Translations under genes and position numbers: made by a program
The notes under the pieces: generated by a model
What the model saw: the letters and a program-made list of their open reading frames with translations, nothing else
What the model was told of the DNA's origin: nothing
The model's database searches: none
Part shown: positions 27,990-36,603 of the stretch, in pieces
How the letters are laid out: every line of letters starts with the position of its first letter
How positions within the stretch are numbered: position 1 is the first letter of the stretch
DNA from: Flavobacteria bacterium MS024-2A
GTDB taxonomy: Bacteria > Bacteroidota > Bacteroidia > Flavobacteriales > Flavobacteriaceae
Length of the DNA stretch: 64,000 bases
Reading direction: 5' to 3'
NCBI GenBank assembly: GCA_905182305.1
Contig: CAJJBB010000010.1
Coordinates: 62,001-126,000 of the forward strand

Positions 27990-28742
27990 ATGAGCTATTT
28001 TAAAATAATCAAACTTAATGCCATTCCTTCAACTAATGATTTTTTGAAAGAAAGATATCAAAAAGGTGATTGTATTGATGGTGATTTGGTATGGGCCAAT
28101 GAACAAACAAAGGGTAGGGGACAACGCCAACGGCAGTGGATTTCCACAGCTGAGAATAGCTTAACCTTTAGTGTCTATAGATCTTACGCTAATTTTCACT
28201 CAAGAAATGCTTTTATGGTTAGTGCTGCTGTAGCTACAGGATTAATTAACGCTTTAAAGGTAATTGGTATTCCTGATTTAAAGATCAAATGGCCAAACGA
28301 CATTTTGTCATGTAATAAAAAAGTGGCCGGAATATTAATTGAAAATATATTTAAAAAATCACAACTAAAAGCTTCAATTATTGGCGTGGGTCTGAACGTA
28401 AACCAGTTAAGCTTTGTGGACTTGCCTTATGCAGGATCTTTAGCTTCAGTCACGGGAAAAGAATGGATCTTAGAAGAGATTTTTAATTCACTTAAGGAAG
28501 CTTTAGAATCAACCCTTTTTTCAATAAATACTATTTCTAAAGAATATTGGATAGAAGAATATTCTAATCTTTTGTGGAAAAAAGATGAAGTTGCATTATT
28601 TGAAAGAAATGGCACATCTTTTAAAGCAATTTCTAGGGGTTTGAGTCCTGAAGGTTTCTTGCTTTTAGAAAACATGGAAGGAGAATCATTAATTTTAAAC
28701 TCTCACCAATCAAGAATGTTATATGAATTTATCCTTGGCTAG
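27990..28742 (+). CDS. birA: biotin--[acetyl-CoA-carboxylase] ligase
   Basis: Biotin protein ligase of 250 residues that biotinylates carboxyl carrier proteins. Start set at ATG 27990 (MSYFKIIKLNAIPSTND) because the family begins with I..L..IPSTND; earlier in-frame codons give an unrelated tail. GRGQRQRQWIS is the biotinyl-AMP loop and IKWPNDI with KVAGILIEN the active site. No N-terminal DNA-binding domain, so it is not a repressor. The last 14 bases overlap the end of pyrE on the other strand. Confidence 0.94.
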   Translation: MSYFKIIKLNAIPSTNDFLKERYQKGDCIDGDLVWANEQTKGRGQRQRQWISTAENSLTFSVYRSYANFHSRNAFMVSAAVATGLINALKVIGIPDLKIKWPNDILSCNKKVAGILIENIFKKSQLKASIIGVGLNVNQLSFVDLPYAGSLASVTGKEWILEEIFNSLKEALESTLFSINTISKEYWIEEYSNLLWKKDEVALFERNGTSFKAISRGLSPEGFLLLENMEGESLILNSHQSRMLYEFILG

Positions 28743-29379
28743 GTTTCCACTGAGATGGATCTTCACGCCATTTTTTTAAATTTTCAGATTGTTTTAAAGA
28801 TATTTTATTTTGTGCAATTGCAACAGGGAGTAGATTTTCATAATCACAAAGTGTTTGTATACTAATATTTTCAGTTTTAAAAGCTTGATCTGCAACTGTG
28901 AAACCATAAGTGAAAAGGGCAAGCATCCCGATAACATCTGCATCCGCTTTTTTAAGAGCAACAACTGCATCTAAACTACTTTTTCCTGTACTTATGAGGT
29001 CTTCTATAACAACTACTTTTTTTCCATGATCAAGTGATCCTTCTATTTGGTTTTGTCTCCCATGTTTTTTTGGCTCCGGACGAACATAAATAAAGGGCAA
29101 ATTTAATTCTTGTGCTACTAGCATTCCGATTCCAATAGCTCCAGTTGCAACAGCTGCAATAACAATATCAGCTTCAAATTGAACTTTAATTTCATGTGCA
29201 ATGCTTTTGCTTAAAAAGGAACGAACTTCTGGATATGAAAGTGCAATTCTATTATCACAATAAATCGGAGATTTCCATCCACTTGCCCATGTAAAAGGAT
29301 TTTCTGGATTCAATTTAATTGCATTAATTTGTAGAAGGTATTCAGCTGTTTGCTGAGCTATAGTTTTATTTAAGATCAT
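28729..29379 (-). CDS. pyrE: orotate phosphoribosyltransferase
   Basis: Makes orotidine monophosphate from orotate and PRPP in pyrimidine synthesis. 216 residues from ATG 29379 (MILNKTIAQQTAEYLLQ). The PRPP loop is VVVIEDLISTGKSS and the FTWASGWKSPIYCDNR segment binds orotate. A -7-like TACATTTG ends 3 bases before the ATG, which would make the transcript leaderless. The Nudix gene starts 6 bases away in the other direction. Confidence 0.96.
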   Translation of the reverse strand: MILNKTIAQQTAEYLLQINAIKLNPENPFTWASGWKSPIYCDNRIALSYPEVRSFLSKSIAHEIKVQFEADIVIAAVATGAIGIGMLVAQELNLPFIYVRPEPKKHGRQNQIEGSLDHGKKVVVIEDLISTGKSSLDAVVALKKADADVIGMLALFTYGFTVADQAFKTENISIQTLCDYENLLPVAIAQNKISLKQSENLKKWREDPSQWKPSQG

Positions 29380-29382
29380 AGA

Positions 29383-29390
29383 CAAATGTA
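29383..29390 (-). promoter_or_regulatory. possible -7 element of pyrE overlapping the Nudix start
   Basis: Minus-strand TACATTTG fits TAnnTTTG. Its last base is 4 positions from the A of the pyrE ATG, so the transcript would begin at or within the start codon. The element covers the first codons of the Nudix gene. No good -33 box was found. Confidence 0.35.
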
Positions 29391-29982
29391 TAAAGTTTTT
29401 TACAATCAGAAACCACTTTTTTTTACAACAGATTTAACTAACAATTCAGATGAAACTCCACTACTTTTTATTAAGTATACGAGTGCTTTGGTTATTGTTA
29501 ATGCTTTGCGTAATAAAAACACCAAGGCTGTTTATTTATATCATCCAAAAGAAGAAAAGCTAGAAAAACATTTCCTAAAACATTTTCCAGTTGTAGAAGC
29601 TGCAGGGGGATTGGTTGAGCATACTGATGGGCGTTATCTTTTTATTTATAGAAATGATAAGTGGGATCTTCCTAAAGGAAAAATTGAAAAAAACGAAGTG
29701 ATTATTGATGCAGCTATAAGAGAAGTGATGGAGGAAACTGGCGTTGGAGATTTAATGGCAACAAAACCATTGAATACAACCTACCATGTGTTTAATGCAA
29801 AAGGAAAATTTAAACTAAAAAAGACATATTGGTTTTTAATGAAATCTAACTATGACGCCCCATTAGTTCCTCAAGAAGAAGAGAATATTCAGGCAGCAGT
29901 TTGGAGGTCCAAAACGGATTTTCCTTTGTTAATGAAAAATGCATATGAAAACATTAAAATTCTTTTAGAAGAAATAAAGTAA
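29386..29982 (+). CDS. Nudix hydrolase
   Basis: 198 residues, hydrolysing some nucleoside diphosphate-linked compound; substrate unknown. The Nudix box is GKIEKNEVIIDAAIREVMEETGV (GX5EX7REVXEEXGX form) at about residues 98-120, preceded by KWDLPKGK. About 65 residues precede the Nudix fold, with LLFIKYTSALVIVNALRN. It ends directly against the coaD stop (convergent, no gap) and starts 6 bases from pyrE. Confidence 0.92.
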   Translation: MYKVFYNQKPLFFTTDLTNNSDETPLLFIKYTSALVIVNALRNKNTKAVYLYHPKEEKLEKHFLKHFPVVEAAGGLVEHTDGRYLFIYRNDKWDLPKGKIEKNEVIIDAAIREVMEETGVGDLMATKPLNTTYHVFNAKGKFKLKKTYWFLMKSNYDAPLVPQEEENIQAAVWRSKTDFPLLMKNAYENIKILLEEIK

Positions 29983-30435
29983 TTATTTCTTAACTGCTGA
30001 AGGAACAAGAGAACTAAAATCACCTTTATGGTTTATTATTTCCCTAACTATACTACTGCTGATGTATGAAAGATCTGCTGCCGTTAGCAAGAACAAAGTT
30101 TCAATTCCAGAAAGTCTTTGATTAATTTGGGCTATACTTTTTTCAAACTCAAAATCTGCAGGATTTCTAAGTCCTCTTAAAATTCCAGAGGCCTTAATTT
30201 TTTCACAAAAATTGATGGTTAGCCCTTGGTAGGTTGCAGTAATGATTTTAGATTCTCCCTGAAAAGTTTTTTTAATAAATTCTATTCTTTCATCAAGGGA
30301 AAACATATACTTTTTATTGATATTATCTCCCACGGCAATAACCAATTTGTCACAAAAAGGAAGTGCTCGTTCAATAATGTCTTGATGTCCAAGTGTTATG
30401 GGATCGAATGAGCCTGGGAAAACAAATCGTTTCAT
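29983..30435 (-). CDS. coaD: phosphopantetheine adenylyltransferase
   Basis: Penultimate step of coenzyme A synthesis, transferring AMP to 4-phosphopantetheine. 150 residues, full length. FPGSFDPITLGHQDII holds the TxGH nucleotide site, GILRGLRNPADFEFE the middle motif, and ISSSIVREI the ISSTxxR site. Nine bases after ddl on the same strand. Confidence 0.96.
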   Translation of the reverse strand: MKRFVFPGSFDPITLGHQDIIERALPFCDKLVIAVGDNINKKYMFSLDERIEFIKKTFQGESKIITATYQGLTINFCEKIKASGILRGLRNPADFEFEKSIAQINQRLSGIETLFLLTAADLSYISSSIVREIINHKGDFSSLVPSAVKK

Positions 30436-30444
30436 ACTAAAGAG

Positions 30445-31428
30445 TTAATTCTTAGCTAATGTTTGGAGTAAAAGATAACTAAAAAATTGAGAAAGTTTAA
30501 TTCCCATAGCTTCTACTTGCTTTGGGATGATGCTTTTTCTGGTAATTCCTGGAACAGTATTTACTTCTAATAAATGAGGTATGCCATTAACAAAAATAAA
30601 TTCACTGCGAACTACACCTTTAAGATCTAATGAAATATAAATTGATTTTGCCCAATGCTCTACTAATTCTTTCCATTTATTGGGAATTTCTGCAGGAGTT
30701 ATTTCTTGAGACTTACCTTCATATTTTGCTGCATAATCAAAAAAATCATTATTAGTAATAATCTCTGTTATGGGAAGCACGTGAATACCTCCCCGAAAGG
30801 CAGCTACTCCAACTGAAACTTCCCTTCCCTCTAGAGCACTCTCTATTATTACTTGGGAATCTTCTTCAAATGCCTTTTCAACAGAGGGTATAAGCTCTTT
30901 TTTTGTGGTTACCTTGTATATTCCAAGACTACTGCCAGCCCTATTAGCTTTCACGAAACAAGGAAGCTCAACAGTTGCCAAAATTAAGTCTTCATTGATT
31001 GTTGTTCCTTCATTAATAGAAAAATATTTAGCAGTGGGGACTTTTAATTCCCTAAGTACAGAAAGGCAGTCTCTTTTGTTATAAGTAAGTCCTGCAGTAT
31101 AGCTATCACAGCTTGAAAACGGAATTTTTAAAAGTTCCCACAATGCTGCAAGTTGTCCATTTTCACCAGGGGCTCCATGAACTGCATTAAAAATAACATC
31201 TAATTTGACAAGGGTTTCATTATTTTGAAGAGTAAAATCTCCTTTATTTACCTCATATATATTGTTTTGATCATCTTCAGCTTTCCATTCTGATTTATTT
31301 ATGGTAATTAAAAACACTTCCCAAAGTTCACGGTCAAGCTCTTCAAAAACAGTTTTACCACTTAGAATAGAAATATTATATTCAGAGGTAAATCCCCCAG
31401 AAACAATACCCACTTTTTTTCTCTGCAT
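30445..31428 (-). CDS. ddl: D-alanine--D-alanine ligase
   Basis: ATP-grasp enzyme joining two D-alanines for peptidoglycan. 327 residues. N-terminal GIVSGGFTSEYNISILSGK, ATP-binding CFVKANRAGSSLGIYKV, and the late metal-binding EVNTVPGIT are all seen. A clear promoter lies upstream and coaD follows. Confidence 0.96.
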   Translation of the reverse strand: MQRKKVGIVSGGFTSEYNISILSGKTVFEELDRELWEVFLITINKSEWKAEDDQNNIYEVNKGDFTLQNNETLVKLDVIFNAVHGAPGENGQLAALWELLKIPFSSCDSYTAGLTYNKRDCLSVLRELKVPTAKYFSINEGTTINEDLILATVELPCFVKANRAGSSLGIYKVTTKKELIPSVEKAFEEDSQVIIESALEGREVSVGVAAFRGGIHVLPITEIITNNDFFDYAAKYEGKSQEITPAEIPNKWKELVEHWAKSIYISLDLKGVVRSEFIFVNGIPHLLEVNTVPGITRKSIIPKQVEAMGIKLSQFFSYLLLQTLAKN

Positions 31429-31445
31429 TATTTTCGGTTCTTTTA

Positions 31446-31476
31446 CAAAGGTATATCATTTCAAAGCAATCCAAAA
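31446..31476 (-). promoter_or_regulatory. Bacteroidota-type promoter of ddl-coaD
   Basis: On the minus strand TTTTG (31476-31472), an 18-base spacer and TACCTTTG (31453-31446) match the consensus. The ddl ATG is at 31428, giving a leader of about 14 bases. Confidence 0.65.
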
Positions 31477-31513
31477 GCTTGTATTTTATTATCTTAGCCA
31501 TTAAATTGAACCC

Positions 31514-32065
31514 ATGAATTTTTTACGTTTTTTCTTAAGTAAATCATTTCTTTGGCAATTACTTTATTTAGGGCTTGCATCAATCAGTATATTTTTGATG
31601 CTATCGTTTGGTTTACGATTAATCACAAATCATAATGACTATCAAAAAGTGCCTGACTTGAGGGGAGTACCTATTTCTTTGCTTCCCAGCATGATGGAAG
31701 AGCAAAACCTTCGTTTTGAAGTTATAGATTCATCAAAATTCGTCCCTGAATTAGCTCCTCTATCAATTATTAGTCATTTACCATCAGCTGAGAGTGAGGT
31801 CAAGAAAAATAGAAAAATATATATAACAGTAAATCCTTATGGTTATCGAAAAAGAACTGTTCCTAATTTAATCCAAATCACACGAAGAAATGCAGAATCT
31901 ATAATAAAATCAGTTGGTTTTGAAGTTGGCGAAATCACATATGAAAATAATATTGGTAAAGACATGGTTTTGGAAATTCGATATCAAGGAAAAAAAATTA
32001 ATCCAGGAATTTTACTCCCTAAAACCACAAAAATTGATTTAGTTTTAGGAAATGGAAGAAAATAA
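31514..32065 (+). CDS. PASTA domain membrane protein
   Basis: 183 residues: one membrane helix (about 14-38) and two to three extracytoplasmic PASTA repeats (from KVPDLRGVPISLLPSMMEEQ, KRTVPNLIQITRRNAESIIK). PASTA domains bind muropeptides or beta-lactams in kinases and PBPs; here there is no kinase domain. A role in cell wall sensing or division is inference. Its end overlaps the pseudouridine synthase start by 14 bases and it diverges from ddl, keeping the cell wall context. Confidence 0.88.
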   Translation: MNFLRFFLSKSFLWQLLYLGLASISIFLMLSFGLRLITNHNDYQKVPDLRGVPISLLPSMMEEQNLRFEVIDSSKFVPELAPLSIISHLPSAESEVKKNRKIYITVNPYGYRKRTVPNLIQITRRNAESIIKSVGFEVGEITYENNIGKDMVLEIRYQGKKINPGILLPKTTKIDLVLGNGRK

Positions 32066-33092
32066 AAACCCTTTAGGAGAAGAAATTAAAAGTATTGATT
32101 CACTTTATGAGCATTATGCTTTTATCGCAGACCCAGGTCAGTCTCCTTTGCGGGTTGATAAGTTTTTGATGTCACGGATTGAAAATGTGACTCGAAGTAA
32201 GATTCAACAGGCTGCCAAAGAAGGGAGTATTTATGTGAATGATTTGATTGTGAAGTCAAACTATAAAGTAAAAGGGCGTGATAAGATAAAAGTTCTTTTT
32301 GCACATCCACCTTATGAGAATTTACTTGTTGCAGAAGATATTACTTTAGATATCGTTTATGAAGACGATGTTTTAGTTGTCGTTAATAAAGCTGCGGGTT
32401 TAGTAGTTCATCCCGGCCACGGAAACTATTCTGGAACCCTCTTAAATGGCCTGCTTCATCATTTTAAACAATTACCCAAAAATTCAAATAATCGTCCAGG
32501 ATTAGTTCATCGAATTGATAAAGACACTAGTGGCCTATTGGTAGTTGCAAAAACGGAGCAAGCTATGACTCATTTGTCAAAACAATTTTTTGATAAAACT
32601 TCAGAGCGAAAATACCTTGCATTAGTTTGGGGAGATGTTAAAGAAGATAAAGGATCAATAGAAGGGGCAATTGGTAGACACCCTAAAAATCGCCTTCAAA
32701 TGACCGTTTTTGAAGATAATTCTGAAGGAAAAGAAGCAATAACACATTTTAAGGTATTAGAACGTTTTGGATATGTAACCTTAATTGAATGCCAGCTTGA
32801 AACAGGAAGAACACATCAAATACGTGCACATTTAAAATTTATAGGACACACTCTTTTTAATGATAAGCGTTACGGAGGTGAAAAAATTCTCAAAGGAACT
32901 AGTTTCACAAAATATCGTCAGTTTGTAGATAATTGTTTTAAGCTTTTGCCTCGTCAGGCATTACATGCTAAAACATTAGGGTTTATTCATCCTGAAACTG
33001 GTGAGAAAATGCAATATGATTCACCTATTCCAGATGATTTTAACTCTGCTATTGATAAGTGGAGACAATATGCACAGCATAAGAATTTATAA
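32052..33092 (+). CDS. RluD-type 23S rRNA pseudouridine synthase
   Basis: 346 residues: S4 RNA-binding domain (about 30-85, LRVDKFLMSRIENVTRSKIQ), then the RluA/RluD catalytic domain. The catalytic aspartate is D156 in HRIDKDTSGLLV. ETGRTHQIRAHL near 250 is the second family motif. By similarity it modifies uridines in helix 69 of 23S rRNA, but RluC-like activity cannot be excluded. Translation is probably coupled to the PASTA gene. Confidence 0.92.
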   Translation: MEENKNPLGEEIKSIDSLYEHYAFIADPGQSPLRVDKFLMSRIENVTRSKIQQAAKEGSIYVNDLIVKSNYKVKGRDKIKVLFAHPPYENLLVAEDITLDIVYEDDVLVVVNKAAGLVVHPGHGNYSGTLLNGLLHHFKQLPKNSNNRPGLVHRIDKDTSGLLVVAKTEQAMTHLSKQFFDKTSERKYLALVWGDVKEDKGSIEGAIGRHPKNRLQMTVFEDNSEGKEAITHFKVLERFGYVTLIECQLETGRTHQIRAHLKFIGHTLFNDKRYGGEKILKGTSFTKYRQFVDNCFKLLPRQALHAKTLGFIHPETGEKMQYDSPIPDDFNSAIDKWRQYAQHKNL

Positions 33093-33123
33093 TACAAGTA
33101 TTTTAAGCATTAATTCTACTTTC

Positions 33124-33154
33124 TTGTAATCCGAAATAAATCCTTGTATTTTTG
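33124..33154 (+). promoter_or_regulatory. Bacteroidota-type promoter of yaaA
   Basis: TTG (33124-33126), 20-base spacer, TATTTTTG (33147-33154), a full match. The yaaA ATG is at 33171, so the leader is about 13 bases. Confidence 0.7.
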
Positions 33155-33170
33155 AAAAAAATAGAGTCGT

Positions 33171-33929
33171 ATGAAAATGGTTATTTCTCCTGCAAAGTCA
33201 TTAAAGTTTGATTTTCAGATTCCTACAACAAAGTTCACAACACCTAATTTCAGTAATGAGGCAAACTTAATTAATGGATTGTTAAAAAAGAAAACCTCCA
33301 AAGCATTATCAGAGCTAATGCATCTTTCTGAGAAATTAGCTCTATTAAACTGGGAGCGAAATCAATCATTTAATTCACATGAGTCTAGTACTAAAAGACA
33401 GGCTATCTTTACCTTTAATGGTGATGTTTATCAAGGTTTGGACCCTTATACCTTATCTTCAGAAAAGATTGAGCAAATGCAAAATAAATTAAGAATACTA
33501 TCTGGTCTTTATGGTCTATTAAGGCCTCTAGATTTAATTCAGCCCTACAGGCTTGAAATGGGAACTAATTTTTCTATAGGAACACATAAAAACCTCTATG
33601 ACTTTTGGAAAGATAAAACCACCCAACAACTTAATTTAGAGATGGAGGAGGGAGAGCTTTTTGTGAACCTTGCTAGTAATGAATATTTCAGTGTGATAGA
33701 TATTAAAAAATTAGTTGCTAAAATTGTTACTCCTCAATTTAAAGACTTCAAAAATGGAAAGTTGAAAATAATTTCTTTTTTTGCTAAAAAAGCACGGGGG
33801 ATGATGGTACGTCATCTAGTTGATATAAATGCTAAAACTATTGAAGATATTAAAACTTTTAACTCAGATGGATATTCTTACAGTGCAAATGAAACGGTAG
33901 ATCCTTCAAAACCTGTTTTTACTCGATAA
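33171..33929 (+). CDS. yaaA: peroxide stress protein YaaA (DUF328)
   Basis: 252 residues, full length. MVISPAKSLKFD at the start, YQGLDPYTLSS, ILSGLYGLLRPLDLIQPYRLEMGT in the middle and FFAKKARGMMVRHLVD near the end are diagnostic. E. coli YaaA lowers free iron and protects DNA from peroxide; the mechanism is not fully known. Single-gene unit with its own promoter. The 125 bases after it hold no gene. Confidence 0.94.
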   Translation: MKMVISPAKSLKFDFQIPTTKFTTPNFSNEANLINGLLKKKTSKALSELMHLSEKLALLNWERNQSFNSHESSTKRQAIFTFNGDVYQGLDPYTLSSEKIEQMQNKLRILSGLYGLLRPLDLIQPYRLEMGTNFSIGTHKNLYDFWKDKTTQQLNLEMEEGELFVNLASNEYFSVIDIKKLVAKIVTPQFKDFKNGKLKIISFFAKKARGMMVRHLVDINAKTIEDIKTFNSDGYSYSANETVDPSKPVFTR

Positions 33930-34054
33930 GGCTATTTAACAAACTAATTTTGAACTATTTTCAATTTTATAACATTGTATCTTCTTTTAAATACTTTTAA
34001 CTATCCTTGCTTCTATTGCGAGTTAAACCCTTCTAGGATTTAAGACACTTATCT

Positions 34055-34783
34055 CTAAAAAGCTTTTAGTTCTTTTGCAATGCCAAGGATATTTTCAGTA
34101 TAATATTTCTTTAAAAATTTTTCTGATAATGAAACACTCCCTTCTAGATTGGTTGTAGCCAAAGTCTTTTTCAAGTTCAATTTTGAATATGCCTTTAGCA
34201 TTGGAATGGCAATGGGTGCATAACTATAATGCCATGGCTCGTAATAGAATCCTTTACGTTCACTATTATTAGTGTATGGACGAATAAATTCGTAATTGGC
34301 AGCATGTTGATCCATCCATTTTCTTAAAACAACATATGGTCCATTTTGATGAAATTTTTCAGAAATGAGTACATCGCCTTCTTGTGGTTTAGAACCATCA
34401 ATTAAATCAACATCGGTTCCCCAATGATGTCTTGAGGTACCAGGAAGTGTTGAATATTCAATAATTTTTTTAATATTATCTTCTGATTCTAACCCTGCCT
34501 TCTTATTGGTTAAAAACTTACGATTCCAAATACTTTTTTGTTGGTCGTAAGATCTATATGCTGAGATGATTTTAAGTTCAATACCCTCTTTTAGTGCAGC
34601 TTTCTGCATTTTTTCAAAAGCAATACCAGCGATAGTGAGAAGAGGTATTTTGTGGCTATAAAGTTTAAGTGATTCTTTACCTATTAATTGACCGGATGTA
34701 TACTTTTCTTTAACTATAGTTTTTGACCAGGTAGTCGCGCCCAACAATCCCAAGCTTGTTGTTAGGAAAGTTTTACGATTCAT
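34055..34783 (-). CDS. D-alanyl-D-alanine carboxypeptidase, M15 (VanY) family
   Basis: 242 residues with a signal peptide (MNRKTFLTTSLGLLGATTWS). The NRK start is Tat-like but lacks the twin arginine, so Sec export is more likely. The M15 zinc motifs are SRHHWGTDVDL (H and D ligands) and EPWHYSY (H ligand). It should trim peptidoglycan stem peptides. Its ATG overlaps the GNAT stop by 4 bases. Confidence 0.9.
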   Translation of the reverse strand: MNRKTFLTTSLGLLGATTWSKTIVKEKYTSGQLIGKESLKLYSHKIPLLTIAGIAFEKMQKAALKEGIELKIISAYRSYDQQKSIWNRKFLTNKKAGLESEDNIKKIIEYSTLPGTSRHHWGTDVDLIDGSKPQEGDVLISEKFHQNGPYVVLRKWMDQHAANYEFIRPYTNNSERKGFYYEPWHYSYAPIAIPMLKAYSKLNLKKTLATTNLEGSVSLSEKFLKKYYTENILGIAKELKAF

Positions 34784-35226
34784 TTCGCATTTTTTATAAA
34801 ACGTTGATGTAATCCGATAGAATCTATTTCAAAGACATTACCAATAGGCTTAAAATTATTTTTTAAATAAAGATCCTTGGCGACAATTCTTGCATTTAGC
34901 CAAACATGATGAATTGTTAATGTTTTTCTGATACTTAAAAACGCTTTTTGAATTAGTTGAGTAGCAATTCCTTTTCCTTGAAATGGAGTGTGTACTGCCA
35001 TGGCTCTCAATTGAATTCCATTTTTTGATTCGTAGCCAGGGCAAGATTTGTTGAAAGCACTTAAAACCCCTACTAGTTGCGTTTCAAAATAAGCACCAAG
35101 ATGGATGCTTTTACTGTCGTTGTCTAACGGTAAATGACACGTGTTTATAGGTTGCCCTTTTCTGAGTAAAGGATGTCTTAATTCATAGGTTTGTTTCGCC
35201 GTTATTTTTTTAATTTTCACAATCAT
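34780..35226 (-). CDS. GNAT family N-acetyltransferase
   Basis: 148 residues from ATG 35226 (MIVKIKKITAKQTYELRHPLL); a GTG 21 bases earlier is a weaker alternative. The acetyl-CoA loop is GKGIATQLIQKA, preceded by the IQLRAMAVHTPFQ strand. The RHPLLRKG start is typical of a Bacteroidota group with unknown substrate. It overlaps the VanY-type peptidase by 4 bases. A 16-base palindrome, TGTTAAaaaaTTAACA (35227-35242), abuts the start. Confidence 0.88.
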   Translation of the reverse strand: MIVKIKKITAKQTYELRHPLLRKGQPINTCHLPLDNDSKSIHLGAYFETQLVGVLSAFNKSCPGYESKNGIQLRAMAVHTPFQGKGIATQLIQKAFLSIRKTLTIHHVWLNARIVAKDLYLKNNFKPIGNVFEIDSIGLHQRFIKNAK

Positions 35227-35286
35227 TGTTAAAAAATTAACATCCACTAAGGGTTTCTTTCCCCAAGGTAAGGCTATCTTTATAAG

Positions 35287-36018
35287 ATGAAAAATACAAT
35301 TTTTTTATGTTTTTCGTTCCTAATCACTGTTTTAGTTTTTGGTCAACAGCGAAAACCTATAAAAGGAAGACTTCTTTATAAAAATACTAGTGTAGTTGCG
35401 GCTAATGTAATTAACAATACAGATCAATCAAGTACCATTACTGATGAAAATGGGGAATTTGAGATTGATGTTGCCCAAGGTGACGAGGTTATTTTTTCAT
35501 CCGTTCAGTATAAAATTAGAAGTGTGATCATTTCAGAAGAAATTCTTGCCAAAAATCGTTTGGTAGTTTCGGTAAATGAAAATATTAACGAACTTAAGGA
35601 AGTAGTTGTCACTTCTGAAGATGTTGAAAAGTATCTTGATTTAATAGAGGAGCAGTTTAAGGGCTTTGATTATGAGCGAGATAAATCTTCGCAAATAGTT
35701 AACAGACTTAGTGATGATCGCTTAATGACTAATGGCATTGATTTTGTTAATATTGCTAAATTAATTGGAAAAGCTTTTGCAAATAAGTCTAAGGAAGAGC
35801 AAATGAAATTAAAGCCTAGTGAAGTTTTACCCTATGTTTTTGATACAGATTTCTTTGAGAAAGATTTGGAACTTCCCAAAGATCAGGTGATCGGTTTTTT
35901 AGAATATTTAGATACTCAGATGAAGTCAAGTAGCTTATTAAAACAAAGCAAACAATTTCAATTAATTGATTTCTTAATCAATAAAAGCAAAGACTACAAA
36001 GACATCATTTTAGAATAA
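35287..36018 (+). CDS. exported protein with carboxypeptidase-like regulatory domain
   Basis: 243 residues: signal peptide (MKNTIFLCFSFLITVLVFG), then a CarboxypepD_reg-like beta domain (about 22-95, IKGRLLYKNTSVVAANVINNTDQSSTITDENGEFEIDVAQGDEVIFSS pattern) as in the N-terminus of TonB-dependent receptors, then an acidic helical region with no assigned fold. It is not a receptor because no barrel follows. It precedes a DUF6702 gene by 8 bases and an M1 peptidase. A near-consensus TATCTTTA sits just before the ATG. Confidence 0.85.
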   Translation: MKNTIFLCFSFLITVLVFGQQRKPIKGRLLYKNTSVVAANVINNTDQSSTITDENGEFEIDVAQGDEVIFSSVQYKIRSVIISEEILAKNRLVVSVNENINELKEVVVTSEDVEKYLDLIEEQFKGFDYERDKSSQIVNRLSDDRLMTNGIDFVNIAKLIGKAFANKSKEEQMKLKPSEVLPYVFDTDFFEKDLELPKDQVIGFLEYLDTQMKSSSLLKQSKQFQLIDFLINKSKDYKDIILE

Positions 36019-36026
36019 ACATATCT

Positions 36027-36527
36027 ATGCTTTTTTTTTATGTTTTGTTAAATATATTTCAATTGTATTTTACTGATTTGGAGGCTCATAAATTTTATTT
36101 GAGTACTACCGAAATTGAATATAAAAAAGAGATTAAAACATTTCAAATAATGACTCAGTTATTTATTGATGATCTTGAATTACTTCTCCAACAACAAGAA
36201 AAATCTCTTCGTTTATTTCCAGATTCAAATGCTAAACATAGTGATAGTTTACTTATAATTAATTTAAAAAAAGAATTTCAATTAATTATAAATGGGGAAC
36301 CGCAAGAAATTTATTATTTAGGGAAAGAATATAAAAATGATATTGTAGTGTGTTACTTAGAATTATATTTAGATGAAATCCCAAGCACCATTGAAATAAA
36401 AAATAGCATGTTTTTTGATCTTTTTGATTCACAACAAAATATTATCCATTATAGGAACAAAACAAGTAGAAAAAGTTTTTTACTTCATTCAAAATCACCA
36501 ACTTTAGTAATAAAATTAACAAAGTAA
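36027..36527 (+). CDS. DUF6702 family protein
   Basis: 166 residues with a short hydrophobic N-terminus (MLFFYVLLNIFQLYF) that may be a signal or anchor. The segment AHKFYLSTTEIEYKKEIKTFQIMTQLFIDDLE is diagnostic of this Bacteroidota family, which lies before M1 peptidases in many Flavobacteria. The predicted fold is mostly beta. Function unknown; from position it probably works with the M1 peptidase in the envelope. Confidence 0.82.
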   Translation: MLFFYVLLNIFQLYFTDLEAHKFYLSTTEIEYKKEIKTFQIMTQLFIDDLELLLQQQEKSLRLFPDSNAKHSDSLLIINLKKEFQLIINGEPQEIYYLGKEYKNDIVVCYLELYLDEIPSTIEIKNSMFFDLFDSQQNIIHYRNKTSRKSFLLHSKSPTLVIKLTK

Positions 36528-36603
36528 TGACATTTTTTGTTTCTATATTAAACAACCAATAAAATAGTATATTTATAATTCAAAATTATTCAATAAGGTT
36601 AAT

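Noticed and set aside
35227-35242. TGTTAAaaaaTTAACA palindrome abutting the GNAT start
   Set aside because: Made only of weak AT-rich arms of 6 bases; expected often by chance in this composition, so kept only as a note in the gene entry.
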